Shown here piece after piece: positions 1 through 8,709 of a DNA stretch of 64,000 nt. The notes beneath the pieces were generated by a model. That model made no database searches. It saw nothing but the letters and a program-made list of their open reading frames with translations, and was not told the origin of the DNA. The translations under genes were made by a program, and so were the position numbers. Numbering within the stretch: position 1 is the first letter of the stretch; each line of letters starts with the position of its first letter. The DNA is from Mycobacterium heidelbergense (lineage in GTDB: Bacteria > Actinomycetota > Actinomycetes > Mycobacteriales > Mycobacteriaceae), in contig NZ_AP022615.1 in the NCBI RefSeq assembly GCF_010730745.1, forward strand, positions 2,852,001-2,916,000, written 5' to 3'.

Positions 1-271
1 GCAACGTCGGCAGGCTGAGCTGGCGCACGTTGCGGTCGAACGACGCGCCGAGCACGGCGAGGCCGGCGGCCGGCCGGTAGCGCCCGTCCTCTCCCTTGGC
101 CACCAAACGGAATTGGGTCAACGTCGACAGCAATCGGTAGGCGATGGTGCGGTGCACGCCGACGTGGTCGGCGAGCTGCTGCACCGTCAGCCCGCCGGGC
201 GAATCCGCGACCATTTGCAGCGCGGTCAGCCCCCTGGCCAGCGTCTGAGAACCCGTGCCCGGACCCGTCAC
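1..271 (-). CDS. IclR-family transcriptional regulator, N-terminal part (cut by window edge)
   Basis: The minus-strand frame starts at GTG (269-271) and runs off the left edge. It encodes the IclR-type winged-helix domain: 'LARGLTALQMVADSPGG', then 'LTVQQLADHVGVHRTIAYR' as the recognition helix region, then 'LVAKGEDGRYRPAAGLAVLG'. The effector-binding C-terminal domain lies outside the window. It is divergent from the ring-cleavage operon that starts at 399. IclR proteins often control aromatic catabolism from such a position, so it is the likely local regulator. The effector is unknown. Confidence 0.85.
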   Translation of the reverse strand, partial: MTGPGTGSQTLARGLTALQMVADSPGGLTVQQLADHVGVHRTIAYRLLSTLTQFRLVAKGEDGRYRPAAGLAVLGASFDRNVRQLSLPTL

Positions 272-314
272 AACCTTGACAGACCACCACGCGAGAGCGA
301 AGCTCTATATATAC

Positions 315-341
315 CGCACATGACTGTGCGATATTAGCACA
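315..341. promoter_or_regulatory. Candidate IclR operator in the divergent promoter region
   Basis: Two overlapping inverted repeats lie between the IclR start and the hydrolase start: CGCACA-TGAC-TGTGCG (315-330) and TGTGC-N7-GCACA (325-341). They share the TGTGC arm, as expected for a site bound by two dimers. The surrounding 300-350 region is AT-rich (tatatata, atattagc), as in promoters. The assignment to IclR is inferred from position only. Confidence 0.45.
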
Positions 342-398
342 TTAGCTAAGCCCAAAACGAGAACTAGATTTCCAGCATGGCGAGGCCGGAGAGGAACC

Positions 399-1262
399 GT
401 GGCGGAGTTCGAGAGCATCTGGAGCGATCTCCAGGGCGTCGCGTTTGAGCAGGGCTATCTCGACGTGGGCGGAGTGCGGACTCGCTATCTGCGCGCCGGC
501 CGGCCCGGCATGCCGGTGCTGGTGCTGTTGCACGGATCCGGTGGCCACGCCGAGGCTTACGTCCGCAATCTGGCCGCGCACGCCGATCACTTCTGGACGT
601 GGTCGATCGACATGCTGGGCCACGGCTACACCGATAAGCCGGGCCACCCGCTCGAAGTTGGCGACTACGTCGAGCACCTGATGGCCGTGCTACGCACCAT
701 CGGTGTCGATCGCGCCTGCCTGAGCGGCGAATCGCTCGGAGGCTGGGTGGCCGCGCGCGCCGCCGTCGACCATCCGGACGTGGTCGACCGGCTGGTGCTC
801 AACACCGCCGGCGGCTCGCAGGCCGATCCCGTGGTGATGAAGCGGATCATCACCCTGTCCATGGCGGCCGCCGAGGACCCGACGTGGGAGACGGTTCAAG
901 CGCGGATCAAATGGTTGATGGCCGACAAGTCCAAGGACTACGACGACCTGGTCGCCAGCCGCCAACGGATCTACCGCCAGCCCGGATTCGTCGCGGCCAT
1001 GCGCGACATCATGGCGCTGCAGGACACCGAGATTCGCGCGCGCAACATCCTCGGCCCGGCCGAATACGGGTCGATCACCGCGCCGACGCTGGTGCTGTGG
1101 ACGAGCGACGACCCGACCGCCGACGTGACCGAGGGCCGCCGCATCGCGTCGATGATCCCCAACGCGCGCTTCGAAGTGATGCCCGGCTGCGGTCATTGGC
1201 CGCAGTACGAGGACGCCAAGACCTTCAATCGCCTGCACCTCGACTTCCTGCTGGGGCGGTGA
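399..1262 (+). CDS. Alpha/beta hydrolase, meta-cleavage-product (C-C bond) hydrolase type
   Basis: 287 residues from GTG 399, which has a GGAGAGGA ribosome-binding site at 388-395. The oxyanion motif HGSGG is at 45-49, the nucleophile elbow GESLGG has Ser112, and the C-terminal GCGHW supplies the catalytic His. The fold and motifs match the MhpC/HsaD/BphD group, which hydrolyses vinylogous 1,5-diketones made by extradiol ring cleavage. Its stop overlaps the start of the hydroxylase gene (TGATG), and an extradiol dioxygenase gene follows, which supports a role after ring opening. A second hydrolase at 8710 in the same operon may act on a different product or share the step. Confidence 0.85.
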   Translation: MAEFESIWSDLQGVAFEQGYLDVGGVRTRYLRAGRPGMPVLVLLHGSGGHAEAYVRNLAAHADHFWTWSIDMLGHGYTDKPGHPLEVGDYVEHLMAVLRTIGVDRACLSGESLGGWVAARAAVDHPDVVDRLVLNTAGGSQADPVVMKRIITLSMAAAEDPTWETVQARIKWLMADKSKDYDDLVASRQRIYRQPGFVAAMRDIMALQDTEIRARNILGPAEYGSITAPTLVLWTSDDPTADVTEGRRIASMIPNARFEVMPGCGHWPQYEDAKTFNRLHLDFLLGR

Positions 1263-2974
1263 TGGACGGCCCCCGGCAAGGCGCGGATGTGGACGTTCTG
1301 GTGGTCGGCGCGGGCCCGGTCGGGTTGACGCTGGCCAATATCCTTGGCCGGCAAGGCGTTCGGACGCTGGTGGTCGACGAACGCGACACGCTCATCGACT
1401 ACCCGCGCGGCGTAGGATTGGACGACGAGGCGTTGCGCACCTTCCAGTCGATCGGGCTGGTCGACCGCATCCTGCCGCACACCGTGCCCAACCAGATTCT
1501 GCGTTTCCTCGACGCCAAGCGGCGCGTGCTCGCCGAAATGGCCCCGCCCGACGCGCGTTTCGGCTGGCCGAAGCGCAACGGCTTCGTGCAGCCGCTCGTC
1601 GACGCCGAATTGCTGCGCGGCCTGGACAGGTTCGAGCATGTCGAGGTGCGGTGGAACCACCCCATGACCTCGTGCGCACAGGCCGCCGACGCGGTTTCGG
1701 TCGAACTCGGCGGCGACTCCCCGAAGGCCGTGCGGGCGCGTTATGTCGTCGGCTGCGACGGCGGCCGCAGCACCACCCGCCGGATGATGGACGTGTCGTT
1801 CGAGGGGACGACGTCGTCGACGCGGTGGCTGGTCGTCGACATCGCCAACGATCCGCTGGGCCACCCGAACAGCGAGGTCGGTGCCGACCCGGAACGCCCG
1901 TACGCCTCCATCTCGATCGCGCACGGAATTCGCCGCTTCGAGTTCATGATTCACGCCGACGAGTCCGACGAACAGGCGGAAGATCCGGATTTCCTGAGGC
2001 GGATGCTGGCGCGGATGGTGCCGCACCCCGACCGGGTCGACGTGATCCGGCGCCGCGTCTACACCCATCACTCGCGCATCGCCGGCGCGTTCCGCAGCGG
2101 ACGGCTGTTGCTCGCCGGAGACGCCGCGCACCTGATGCCGGTGTGGCAGGGACAGGGTTACAACAGCGGAATCAGGGATGCGGCCAACCTGGGGTGGAAG
2201 CTCGCGGCGGTGGTGACCGGGCGGGCCGGCGACCGGTTGCTGGACACCTACGACGTCGAGCGGCGCAAGCACGCCCGGGCGATGATCGACCTTTCCACCA
2301 TGGTGGGCCGGGTGATCTCGCCGACCGACCGCAGGGTCGCCACCGTGAGGGACCTGCTCATCCGGTCGGCGTCAATCGTGCCCTCGCTCAAGCGGTATGT
2401 GCTGGAAATGCGGTTCAAGCCGATGCCGCGCTACGAGCAGGGGGCCGTCGTGCACACGGTGGTTCCCAAGAAGCCTGGCGGCGCCGACTCGCCGGTCGGC
2501 ACCCTGTTCATCCAGCCGCGTGTCGACACCCGGACCCGGCAGGATGTGTTGTTGGACGACGTGCTCGGCGATTGGTTCGCCGTGCTGTGCTGGAACAACA
2601 ACCCACGCAAGATCCTCGGCGACGAGGCCTTCGCGAACTGGAAGGCCTTGGGAGCGCGCTTTGTCGCGCTGCGACCGTCGACGCAGCTGCAGTGGACCGG
2701 CGACGACGACCCCGATGTCGTGGTCGTCGGCGATCGCGGCGGTGCCCTCAAGTCCTGGTTCGACGTCCACCACGAATCCGTGTTGTTCCTGCGCCCCGAT
2801 CGGTGCATCGCCGGTGCCTGCATCGCTCAACAGGCACCCGAGCTGAGCGCCGCGCTGCTGGACGTCCTGGCACTCACGCCGGGAGGGGGTGATCTCGACA
2901 ATGACCCTGGCTCTGTGCTGTATGTCGCACAGCCCGCTGCTGAATCTTCCGGGGCCGTCGCGGGACCTGCTTGA
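1262..2974 (+). CDS. mhpA: FAD-dependent aromatic hydroxylase, MhpA-like
   Basis: 570 residues from ATG 1262, which overlaps the upstream stop. Upstream in-frame codons are open but overlie the hydrolase gene and are not used. The class A flavoprotein monooxygenase motifs are all present: 'VVGAGPVGLTLANILG' near the N-terminus for FAD, 'VVGCDGGRSTTRRM' (DG motif), and 'LLLAGDAAHLMPVWQGQG' (GD motif). The C-terminal third matches the thioredoxin-like tail of this family. The nearest characterised family is 3-(3-hydroxyphenyl)propionate hydroxylase, which makes the catechol used by MhpB. The exact substrate is inferred from the neighbouring mhpB-like gene. Confidence 0.85.
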   Translation: MDGPRQGADVDVLVVGAGPVGLTLANILGRQGVRTLVVDERDTLIDYPRGVGLDDEALRTFQSIGLVDRILPHTVPNQILRFLDAKRRVLAEMAPPDARFGWPKRNGFVQPLVDAELLRGLDRFEHVEVRWNHPMTSCAQAADAVSVELGGDSPKAVRARYVVGCDGGRSTTRRMMDVSFEGTTSSTRWLVVDIANDPLGHPNSEVGADPERPYASISIAHGIRRFEFMIHADESDEQAEDPDFLRRMLARMVPHPDRVDVIRRRVYTHHSRIAGAFRSGRLLLAGDAAHLMPVWQGQGYNSGIRDAANLGWKLAAVVTGRAGDRLLDTYDVERRKHARAMIDLSTMVGRVISPTDRRVATVRDLLIRSASIVPSLKRYVLEMRFKPMPRYEQGAVVHTVVPKKPGGADSPVGTLFIQPRVDTRTRQDVLLDDVLGDWFAVLCWNNNPRKILGDEAFANWKALGARFVALRPSTQLQWTGDDDPDVVVVGDRGGALKSWFDVHHESVLFLRPDRCIAGACIAQQAPELSAALLDVLALTPGGGDLDNDPGSVLYVAQPAAESSGAVAGPA

Positions 2975-3839
2975 CGACATCGAAGGCGCCATCGCCCGGG
3001 CGCGCACATTCGTCGAGGGCTACGACCCGGAACTCGTCGTCATCTTCTCACCCGACCACTACAACGGGTTCTTCTACAAGGTGATGCCGCCGTTCTGTAT
3101 CGGCATGCGTGCCAACGGGGTTGGCGACTACGGCACCCACGCGGGCCCGCTCGACGTGCCCGAGGACCTGGCGTCCGAGTGCGCGAAGGCCGTGCTCGGC
3201 GCCGGCGTCGACGTCGCGGTGTCGGTCGGCATGGACGTCGACCACGGCACCGTCCAGCCGCTGGAGAAGCTGTTCGGGAATGCCACCGCGCGCCCGGTGA
3301 TACCGATCTTCGTCAACGCGATCGCGGTGCCGCTGGGGCCGTTGCATCGTTGCCGCGCACTGGGTACCGCGGTTGGGGCGTATCTGGCATCTCTGGACAA
3401 GCGCGTCCTGGTGGTGGGATCCGGCGGGCTTTCGCATAGTCCGCCGGTGCCGACACTGGCGACAGCGCCTCCGGCGGTGCTGGAGCGGATCGTGGATGGC
3501 CGGCCGATGACGCCGGAGCAGCGGCAAGCCCGGCAGGCGGCCGTGATCGACGCGGCCAAGAGCTTCGCCGGTGGCCAGAGCGAACTGCAACCACTCAACC
3601 CCGTGTGGGACCAACAATTCCTTGAGATCATCGACGAGGGGCGGCTGGCGGATCTCGATCAGTGGTCGAACTCGTTCGTGGTCCACGAGGGTGGCGGTTC
3701 CGCACACGAAATCAGAACGTGGGTCGCGGCGTTCGCGGCGCTGGAGGCCGCGGGGCCCTACCAAACCAGCGTGCGCTACTACAAACCGGCCGCCGAACTG
3801 ATCGCCGGCTTCGCCATCCGGACGGCGGTGCCGACATGA
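2901..3839 (+). CDS. mhpB: Class III extradiol dioxygenase, 2,3-dihydroxyphenylpropionate 1,2-dioxygenase (MhpB-like)
   Basis: 312 residues from ATG 2901, chosen because GGGAGGGGG at 2881-2889 is well placed for it. A GTG at 2889 would add four residues but sits on the ribosome-binding site. The protein follows E. coli MhpB almost motif for motif: CMSHSPL at the start, 'SPDHYNGFFYKVMPPFC', 'VDHG', 'GSGGLSHSPPVP', 'LNPVWDQQF' and 'HEIRTWVAAFAA'. The family uses Fe(II) to open the catechol ring of 3-(2,3-dihydroxyphenyl)propionate. The gene overlaps the end of the hydroxylase gene and the start of the next, so translation is probably coupled. Confidence 0.9.
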   Translation: MTLALCCMSHSPLLNLPGPSRDLLDDIEGAIARARTFVEGYDPELVVIFSPDHYNGFFYKVMPPFCIGMRANGVGDYGTHAGPLDVPEDLASECAKAVLGAGVDVAVSVGMDVDHGTVQPLEKLFGNATARPVIPIFVNAIAVPLGPLHRCRALGTAVGAYLASLDKRVLVVGSGGLSHSPPVPTLATAPPAVLERIVDGRPMTPEQRQARQAAVIDAAKSFAGGQSELQPLNPVWDQQFLEIIDEGRLADLDQWSNSFVVHEGGGSAHEIRTWVAAFAALEAAGPYQTSVRYYKPAAELIAGFAIRTAVPT

Positions 3840-5563
3840 CCGCCGGCGTGGATGGCGTTGATCACGCGGTCGACGTGCTCATCGTCGGGTCCGGCGGCGG
3901 CGGCATGACGGCCGCCCTGACCGCTCACGCTTGCGGGCTGGACGCGTTGGTGATCGAAAAGTCCTCGTATTTCGGGGGTTCCACCGCACTATCCGGTGGC
4001 GGCATCTGGGTGCCGGGCGCGCCCGCGCAACGCAGGGAAGGCTACGCCCCAGAACCCGAAGGCGTCGTCGTGTATCTACAGAAGATCACCGACGGACTGG
4101 TCAGCGAGGCGCGGATACGCCGGTACGTCGAGTCCGCGCCGCGGATGCTCGAGTTCCTCGAGAAGCTGTCGGGATGGTTCGAGTTCGTCTGGAAGCCAGG
4201 CTATGCCGACTACTACCCGGAGTTGCCCGGCGGTTCCGAACTCGGCAGCACCATCAACGTGCCGCCCATCGACCTGCGCACGTTGGGCGTCGACGAGCAG
4301 AGGCTGCTCAAGCCGCTCGCTCTGGCCCCTAAGGGAATCTGGCTGGGTCCCAAGGAGCTTCGGACCTTCTACCGGATCAGGCAGTCGTGGGCCGGCAAAG
4401 GCGTGTTGCTGAAGCTGATTTGGCGGATGGTCAAAGCGCGCGTGTTCAACGAGCGCATCGCGGCGATCGGGCAGTCGCTCGCGGCCCGGCTCAGGCTGGC
4501 GATGAGGGAACGCGGTATCCCCCTGTGGCTGGACGCCCCGATGGTGGAGTTGCTGACCGACGCCGACGGATCGGTGACCGGTGCCTTGGTGGAGCGGGAA
4601 GGCGGGCGGCAGCGGATCGGTGCGCGCCGCGGGGTCATCCTGGCGTCCGGCGGCTTCGACCACGACCTTGCCTGGCGCAAGGAGCTTTTACCGGTCCTGG
4701 ACCAGGACTGGAGCTTCGGTAACCCCGCCGCGACGGGCGACGGCATCCGCGCGGGGCAGAAGGCCGGCGCCGCAACCGAGCTGCTCGACGAGGCCTGGTG
4801 GTTCCCGGCGATCCAATGGCCCGACGGCCGAATGCAATTCATGCTCAACGAACGGATGATGCCGGCGCAGTTCATCGTCAACGGCGAGGGCAAACGCTTC
4901 GTCAACGAGGCCGCGCCCTACATGGACTTCGGTCACGCGATGATCGACGGCCAGAAGTCCGGGGTCGCCCACATCCCGTGCTGGCTCATCACCGATCACA
5001 GGTCGTGGAATCGCTATGTCATCGCCGGCCACCTGCCGATACCGAAGATTCCCGGGGCGCCGGTGCCCACCGGCCGTAGGGTCCCGGCGGCCTGGCTGGA
5101 GTCGGGCGTGGTCAAGGCGGCGACGAATTGGGACGACATGGCAACCAAGATCGGCGTTCCGGCGCACCAGCTGTCGGAAACCGCGCGCCGCTTCAACGAG
5201 CTCGCGCGCAAAGGTCACGACGACGACTTCAATCGCGGGGACAGCGTGTACGACAACTACTACGGCGATCCGACCCTGCCCAACCCCAACCTGTACCCGC
5301 TGGGCGATCCGCCGTACTACGCATTCCGCATCGTCCTCGGCGATCTGGGGACCTCGGGTGGCCTGCGCACCGACGAACACGCGCGGGTGCTCAGGGCCGA
5401 CGGCACGGTCGTGCGGGGACTGTACGCGGTGGGCAACACGGCCGCACCGGTCATGGGTCGCAGCTATGCCGGCGCCGGGGCGACCATCGGCCCGGCCATG
5501 ACGTTCGGCTTCGTCGCGGCGAAACACGTTGCCCGGCAGGCCGTTAATTCTCCTAGGAGGTAG
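3836..5563 (+). CDS. FAD-binding dehydrogenase, 3-ketosteroid-delta1-dehydrogenase (KstD) family
   Basis: 575 residues from ATG 3836 (ATGA overlap with mhpB). The N-terminal Rossmann motif is 'VLIVGSGGGGMTAAL', followed by 'SSYFGGSTALSGGGIW', and the C-terminal FAD signature is 'GLYAVGNTAAPVMGRSYAGAG'. This is the pattern of the KstD/fumarate reductase flavoprotein family, which puts double bonds into ketosteroids and other cyclic ketones. In this operon it could desaturate a ring before hydroxylation and cleavage. Steroid specificity cannot be told from sequence alone. Confidence 0.8.
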   Translation: MTAGVDGVDHAVDVLIVGSGGGGMTAALTAHACGLDALVIEKSSYFGGSTALSGGGIWVPGAPAQRREGYAPEPEGVVVYLQKITDGLVSEARIRRYVESAPRMLEFLEKLSGWFEFVWKPGYADYYPELPGGSELGSTINVPPIDLRTLGVDEQRLLKPLALAPKGIWLGPKELRTFYRIRQSWAGKGVLLKLIWRMVKARVFNERIAAIGQSLAARLRLAMRERGIPLWLDAPMVELLTDADGSVTGALVEREGGRQRIGARRGVILASGGFDHDLAWRKELLPVLDQDWSFGNPAATGDGIRAGQKAGAATELLDEAWWFPAIQWPDGRMQFMLNERMMPAQFIVNGEGKRFVNEAAPYMDFGHAMIDGQKSGVAHIPCWLITDHRSWNRYVIAGHLPIPKIPGAPVPTGRRVPAAWLESGVVKAATNWDDMATKIGVPAHQLSETARRFNELARKGHDDDFNRGDSVYDNYYGDPTLPNPNLYPLGDPPYYAFRIVLGDLGTSGGLRTDEHARVLRADGTVVRGLYAVGNTAAPVMGRSYAGAGATIGPAMTFGFVAAKHVARQAVNSPRR

Positions 5564-5565
5564 CG

Positions 5566-6873
5566 ATGAAAATCTCACTGTTCTACGAGTTCGCCCTGCC
5601 CCGCCCCTGGGCGCCCGACGACGAGCGGATCATGCTGCACGACTGCCTGGATGAAGTGGAGGCCGCGGACAAGGCCGGCTTCTCCAGCGTCTGGCTCACC
5701 GAGCATCACTTCCTGGAGGAATACTGTCACTCGACGGCGCCGGAAATGTTCCTGGCCGCGGCCAGCCAGCGGACCAAGAACATCCGGCTGGGATTCGGCA
5801 TCATGCACCTGCCGCCCGCCGTCAATCACCCCGCCCGGGTGGCCGAGCGCATCGCCACCCTCGACCTCATCTCCGACGGGCGGGTCGAGTTCGGCACCGG
5901 CGAATCCTCCTCCGTCGGTGAACTCGGCGGATTCAACATCGACCCCGCCGACAAGCGCGCCCAGTGGGAAGAGGCCCTCGAGGTCGCGATCCGGTGCATG
6001 ATCGAGGAGCCCTTCACCGGCTTCAAGGGCGAGCACATCCAGATGCCGGCCCGCAATGTCATTCCCAAGCCGATGCAGAAACCGCACCCACCGGTCTGGG
6101 TCGCCTGCACGCGCCCGGCCAGCGTTCAGATGGCCGCCCAAAAGTGCATCGGCGCACTAAGTTTCGCCTACACCGGTCCCGGACCGCTCACCGAGCGGGT
6201 CAACGGATACTACAAGGAATTCGAGGAGAACGGCGTGCCGGTCACCCCGAAGATCAACCCGAACATCCTGGCCATCGGCGGCGACCTGTCGATGATGGTC
6301 GCCAAGACCGACGAGCAGGCGCTGCAACGCCTCGGGCAGGGCGGCGGGTTCTTCTCGTTCGGCATCATGCACTACTACATGACCGGTGTGCACACACCCG
6401 GACGGACCGGAGTGTGGAAGCGCTACCTCGAAGAGGTCGAGAAGGACCCGACGCTGGCCTACGGCCCCGGGCGCGGCGCGATCGGATCCCCGGCCACCGT
6501 GCGTGAATTCCTGCGCGGCTACGAAGAAAGCGGCGTCGACGAGATCATCCTGCTGCTCAATCCGCGCAGCCACGAGGGCACCATGGAATCCATCGAGCTG
6601 ATGGGCAAAGAGGTGCTGCCGGAGTTCATCGAGCGCGACGAGAAGGCGGTGGCCGACAAGGCCGCGCGGCTGGCGCCCGTCATCGAGAAGGTCGAGGCGC
6701 GCCGGCCAGAATCGGCCGCGCCGGCATTCGACGAGAATTACTCCTTCGGCGGCCTGCCCACCGGCCGGGGCGGTAAGTTCACCGCCAGCGAGATCCCCGA
6801 GGCCATGGCGGAGATCAACGAGGGCCGCGTCCAGGCCGCGCAGCGCGCCAGGGAACAGGAGCAGCGCACGTGA
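5566..6873 (+). CDS. LLM-class (luciferase-like) flavin-dependent monooxygenase
   Basis: 435 residues from ATG 5566, with a strong CTAGGAGGTAGCG ribosome-binding site that overlaps the stop of the KstD-like gene. The protein shows the bacterial-luciferase TIM-barrel pattern: 'SVWLTEHHFLEEYC' near residue 45, 'LGFGIMHLPPAVNHPARVAERIATLDLISDGR' split over the next strand and helix, and 'FGTGESS'. Such enzymes use reduced FMN from a partner reductase. No reductase gene is nearby. The C-terminal extension after about residue 360 is longer than usual and charged. The likely role is oxygenation within the same pathway. Confidence 0.8.
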   Translation: MKISLFYEFALPRPWAPDDERIMLHDCLDEVEAADKAGFSSVWLTEHHFLEEYCHSTAPEMFLAAASQRTKNIRLGFGIMHLPPAVNHPARVAERIATLDLISDGRVEFGTGESSSVGELGGFNIDPADKRAQWEEALEVAIRCMIEEPFTGFKGEHIQMPARNVIPKPMQKPHPPVWVACTRPASVQMAAQKCIGALSFAYTGPGPLTERVNGYYKEFEENGVPVTPKINPNILAIGGDLSMMVAKTDEQALQRLGQGGGFFSFGIMHYYMTGVHTPGRTGVWKRYLEEVEKDPTLAYGPGRGAIGSPATVREFLRGYEESGVDEIILLLNPRSHEGTMESIELMGKEVLPEFIERDEKAVADKAARLAPVIEKVEARRPESAAPAFDENYSFGGLPTGRGGKFTASEIPEAMAEINEGRVQAAQRAREQEQRT

Positions 6874-6893
6874 TACCGGAAGCGGATTGAGCG

Positions 6894-7721
6894 TTGGCAC
6901 GAATCGACGATCTATGGCGCTACGACGGTCGCCGCGCGGTGGTGACCGGGTGTGCGTCGGGCATCGGCCAACAGGTGGTGTGCCAGCTCACCGAACTGGG
7001 GGCCGAGGTGATCGGCTTGGACAAGCGCCGGCCGCCCTTCGAGATCAACGAATTCCATGAGGTCGACCTCGCCGATCCGGCGTCGATCGATCACGCGACG
7101 GAGAGCGTCGGCGGGCCGGTCGATGCGCTGTTCAACGTGGCAGGTGTCTCTTCCGGGATCGGTGACCCGCCGCTGGTCGTCGCCATCAACTTCCTGGGCC
7201 TGCGGCATGTCACCGAGGCGCTGATCCCGAAGATGCCCGCGGGGTCGTCGATCGTCAGCGTGTCGTCGCTCGCGGCGGCGGCGTACCGCGAACATATGCG
7301 GGCGGTGGCACCCCTGCTGAACACCGAGACGATGCAGGACGGTATCGACTGGTGTCACGCCCACCCCGATGCGCTGGCCGGTGGCGGATACCAATTATCC
7401 AAGGAGGCCATCATCCTGTACACCATGCGCAACGCCACCCCGCTCGGCGCGCGGGGCATCCGCATCAACTGCACCGGCCCCGGCGTCACCGAAACCCCGA
7501 TTCTCGATCAGCTGCGGACCGCGTATGGGCAGGGCTTCCTCGACGACATACCCAAGCCATTGGGCCGCGTTGCCGGCCCCGCCGAACAGGCCTCGGTTCT
7601 TCTCTTTCTGAACAGCGCTGCGGCCAGCTACATTTCGGGTCAGGTCTTGTGGGTCGACGGTGGAAACGTGGGGGCCGCGATCGCCCGTGAACTCGAGGAA
7701 GGTGCACCGTGGCCAATGTGA
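6894..7721 (+). CDS. Short-chain dehydrogenase/reductase
   Basis: 275 residues from TTG 6894, the only start that fits the 'MARIDDLWRYDGRRAVVTG' beginning. The cofactor motif TGCASGIG and 'LFNVAGVSS' are present. The active site shows 'SVSSLAAAAY' and 'YQLSKEA', the YxxxK pair. An insertion between the catalytic Ser and Tyr ('LLNTETMQDGIDWCHAHPDALAGGG', given here in two parts: LLNTETMQDGID and WCHAHPDALAGGG) is typical of the coniferyl-alcohol/3-alpha-hydroxysteroid dehydrogenase branch. It ends in 'VLWVDGGNVG'. The last codons overlap the next gene by 13 bases. Confidence 0.8.
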   Translation: MARIDDLWRYDGRRAVVTGCASGIGQQVVCQLTELGAEVIGLDKRRPPFEINEFHEVDLADPASIDHATESVGGPVDALFNVAGVSSGIGDPPLVVAINFLGLRHVTEALIPKMPAGSSIVSVSSLAAAAYREHMRAVAPLLNTETMQDGIDWCHAHPDALAGGGYQLSKEAIILYTMRNATPLGARGIRINCTGPGVTETPILDQLRTAYGQGFLDDIPKPLGRVAGPAEQASVLLFLNSAAASYISGQVLWVDGGNVGAAIARELEEGAPWPM

Positions 7722-8698
7722 CTGACTTTCGGCGGGTCGCTCGCGACGTCTCCAACTGGGGACGGTGGGGAGCTGACGACGAGCTGGGCACGCTGAACTT
7801 CATCACCGCGGACAAGGTCGCGCAAGCCGCAAGCCTGGTCCGGCACGGGAAGGTGTTTCCGCTCGGCGTGGACTTCGGCTCGTCAGGTCCGCAGGGCGCC
7901 TTCGGCTTTCGGCACAATCCGGTGCACGTCATGACGGTCGACGGCGGCGACGTGAACACGCTGGCGCAGTACGGGCCCAGCTGGGCGCGCAACCCGGGGG
8001 CGCAGCAGATGGGCGGCTACCTCGTCGACAACCTGTTCCGGTTCAACGACGACATGATCATCATGCCGTTGCAGGCGGCCACCCAATGGGATGCGCTGTC
8101 CCACGTCTACTACGACGACAAGCTCTACAACGGCTTCCCGGCGGGTTCGGTCACCAGCATGGGGGCCTACCACTGCGGCATCGAGAAGGTCGACGTCAAG
8201 GGCATCACCTCGCGCGGCGTGCTGCTGGACCTTGTTCGCCATCGTGGCGCCGACGTCTTCCTGGAGCACGGCAACCCGATCACTCCCGAAGAATTGGACG
8301 ACGTCGTTCGCGCGCAGGGCGTGACGGTCGGGCGGGGCGACATCGTGCTGATCCGAACCGGCTGGTGGACGCGGTTTCTCATGACCGGCAACAAAACCGA
8401 ACCCTACTCCGGGCTGGACTGGCGATGCGCCTCGTGGCTGCACGACCACGAGGTCGCGGCGGTCGCCTCCGACAACCTCCAGGTCGAAGACCAGGTGTCC
8501 GATGTCGAGGGTGTGTTCTTGCCCTTCCACCTGCTCTGCCTGCGCGACATGGGGCTGATGCTGGGCGAGTATTGGGACCTCGCCGCGCTGGCGGCCGACT
8601 GCGCCGCCGACGGCGTCTACGACTTCCAGCTCGTCGCGCCGCCGTTGAGATTCGTTGGCGCCGTGGGTTCACCGGTGAACCCGATCGCGATCAAGTAG
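7709..8698 (+). CDS. Cyclase-family protein (kynurenine-formamidase-like hydrolase)
   Basis: 329 residues from GTG 7709, overlapping the SDR stop. It matches the cyclase family (PF04199): 'NWGRWGADDELGTLNFIT' at the start, and the metal-site region 'ATQWDALSHVYYD', the usual HxGTHxD replaced by the QWDALSH variant seen in fungal-type and actinobacterial members. 'GRGDIVLIRTGWW' and 'VASDNLQVEDQ' are further family landmarks. Members hydrolyse amides or lactones with a divalent metal. A lactone or enol-lactone substrate would fit a ring-cleavage operon, but this is inference. Confidence 0.75.
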   Translation: MANVTDFRRVARDVSNWGRWGADDELGTLNFITADKVAQAASLVRHGKVFPLGVDFGSSGPQGAFGFRHNPVHVMTVDGGDVNTLAQYGPSWARNPGAQQMGGYLVDNLFRFNDDMIIMPLQAATQWDALSHVYYDDKLYNGFPAGSVTSMGAYHCGIEKVDVKGITSRGVLLDLVRHRGADVFLEHGNPITPEELDDVVRAQGVTVGRGDIVLIRTGWWTRFLMTGNKTEPYSGLDWRCASWLHDHEVAAVASDNLQVEDQVSDVEGVFLPFHLLCLRDMGLMLGEYWDLAALAADCAADGVYDFQLVAPPLRFVGAVGSPVNPIAIK

Positions 8699-8709
8699 AG
8701 AAGGCGGGC

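Noticed and set aside
884..1261. N-terminal extension of the MhpA-like frame upstream of 1262
   Set aside because: It overlies the hydrolase gene in another frame, and alignment to the flavoprotein family starts at ATG 1262.
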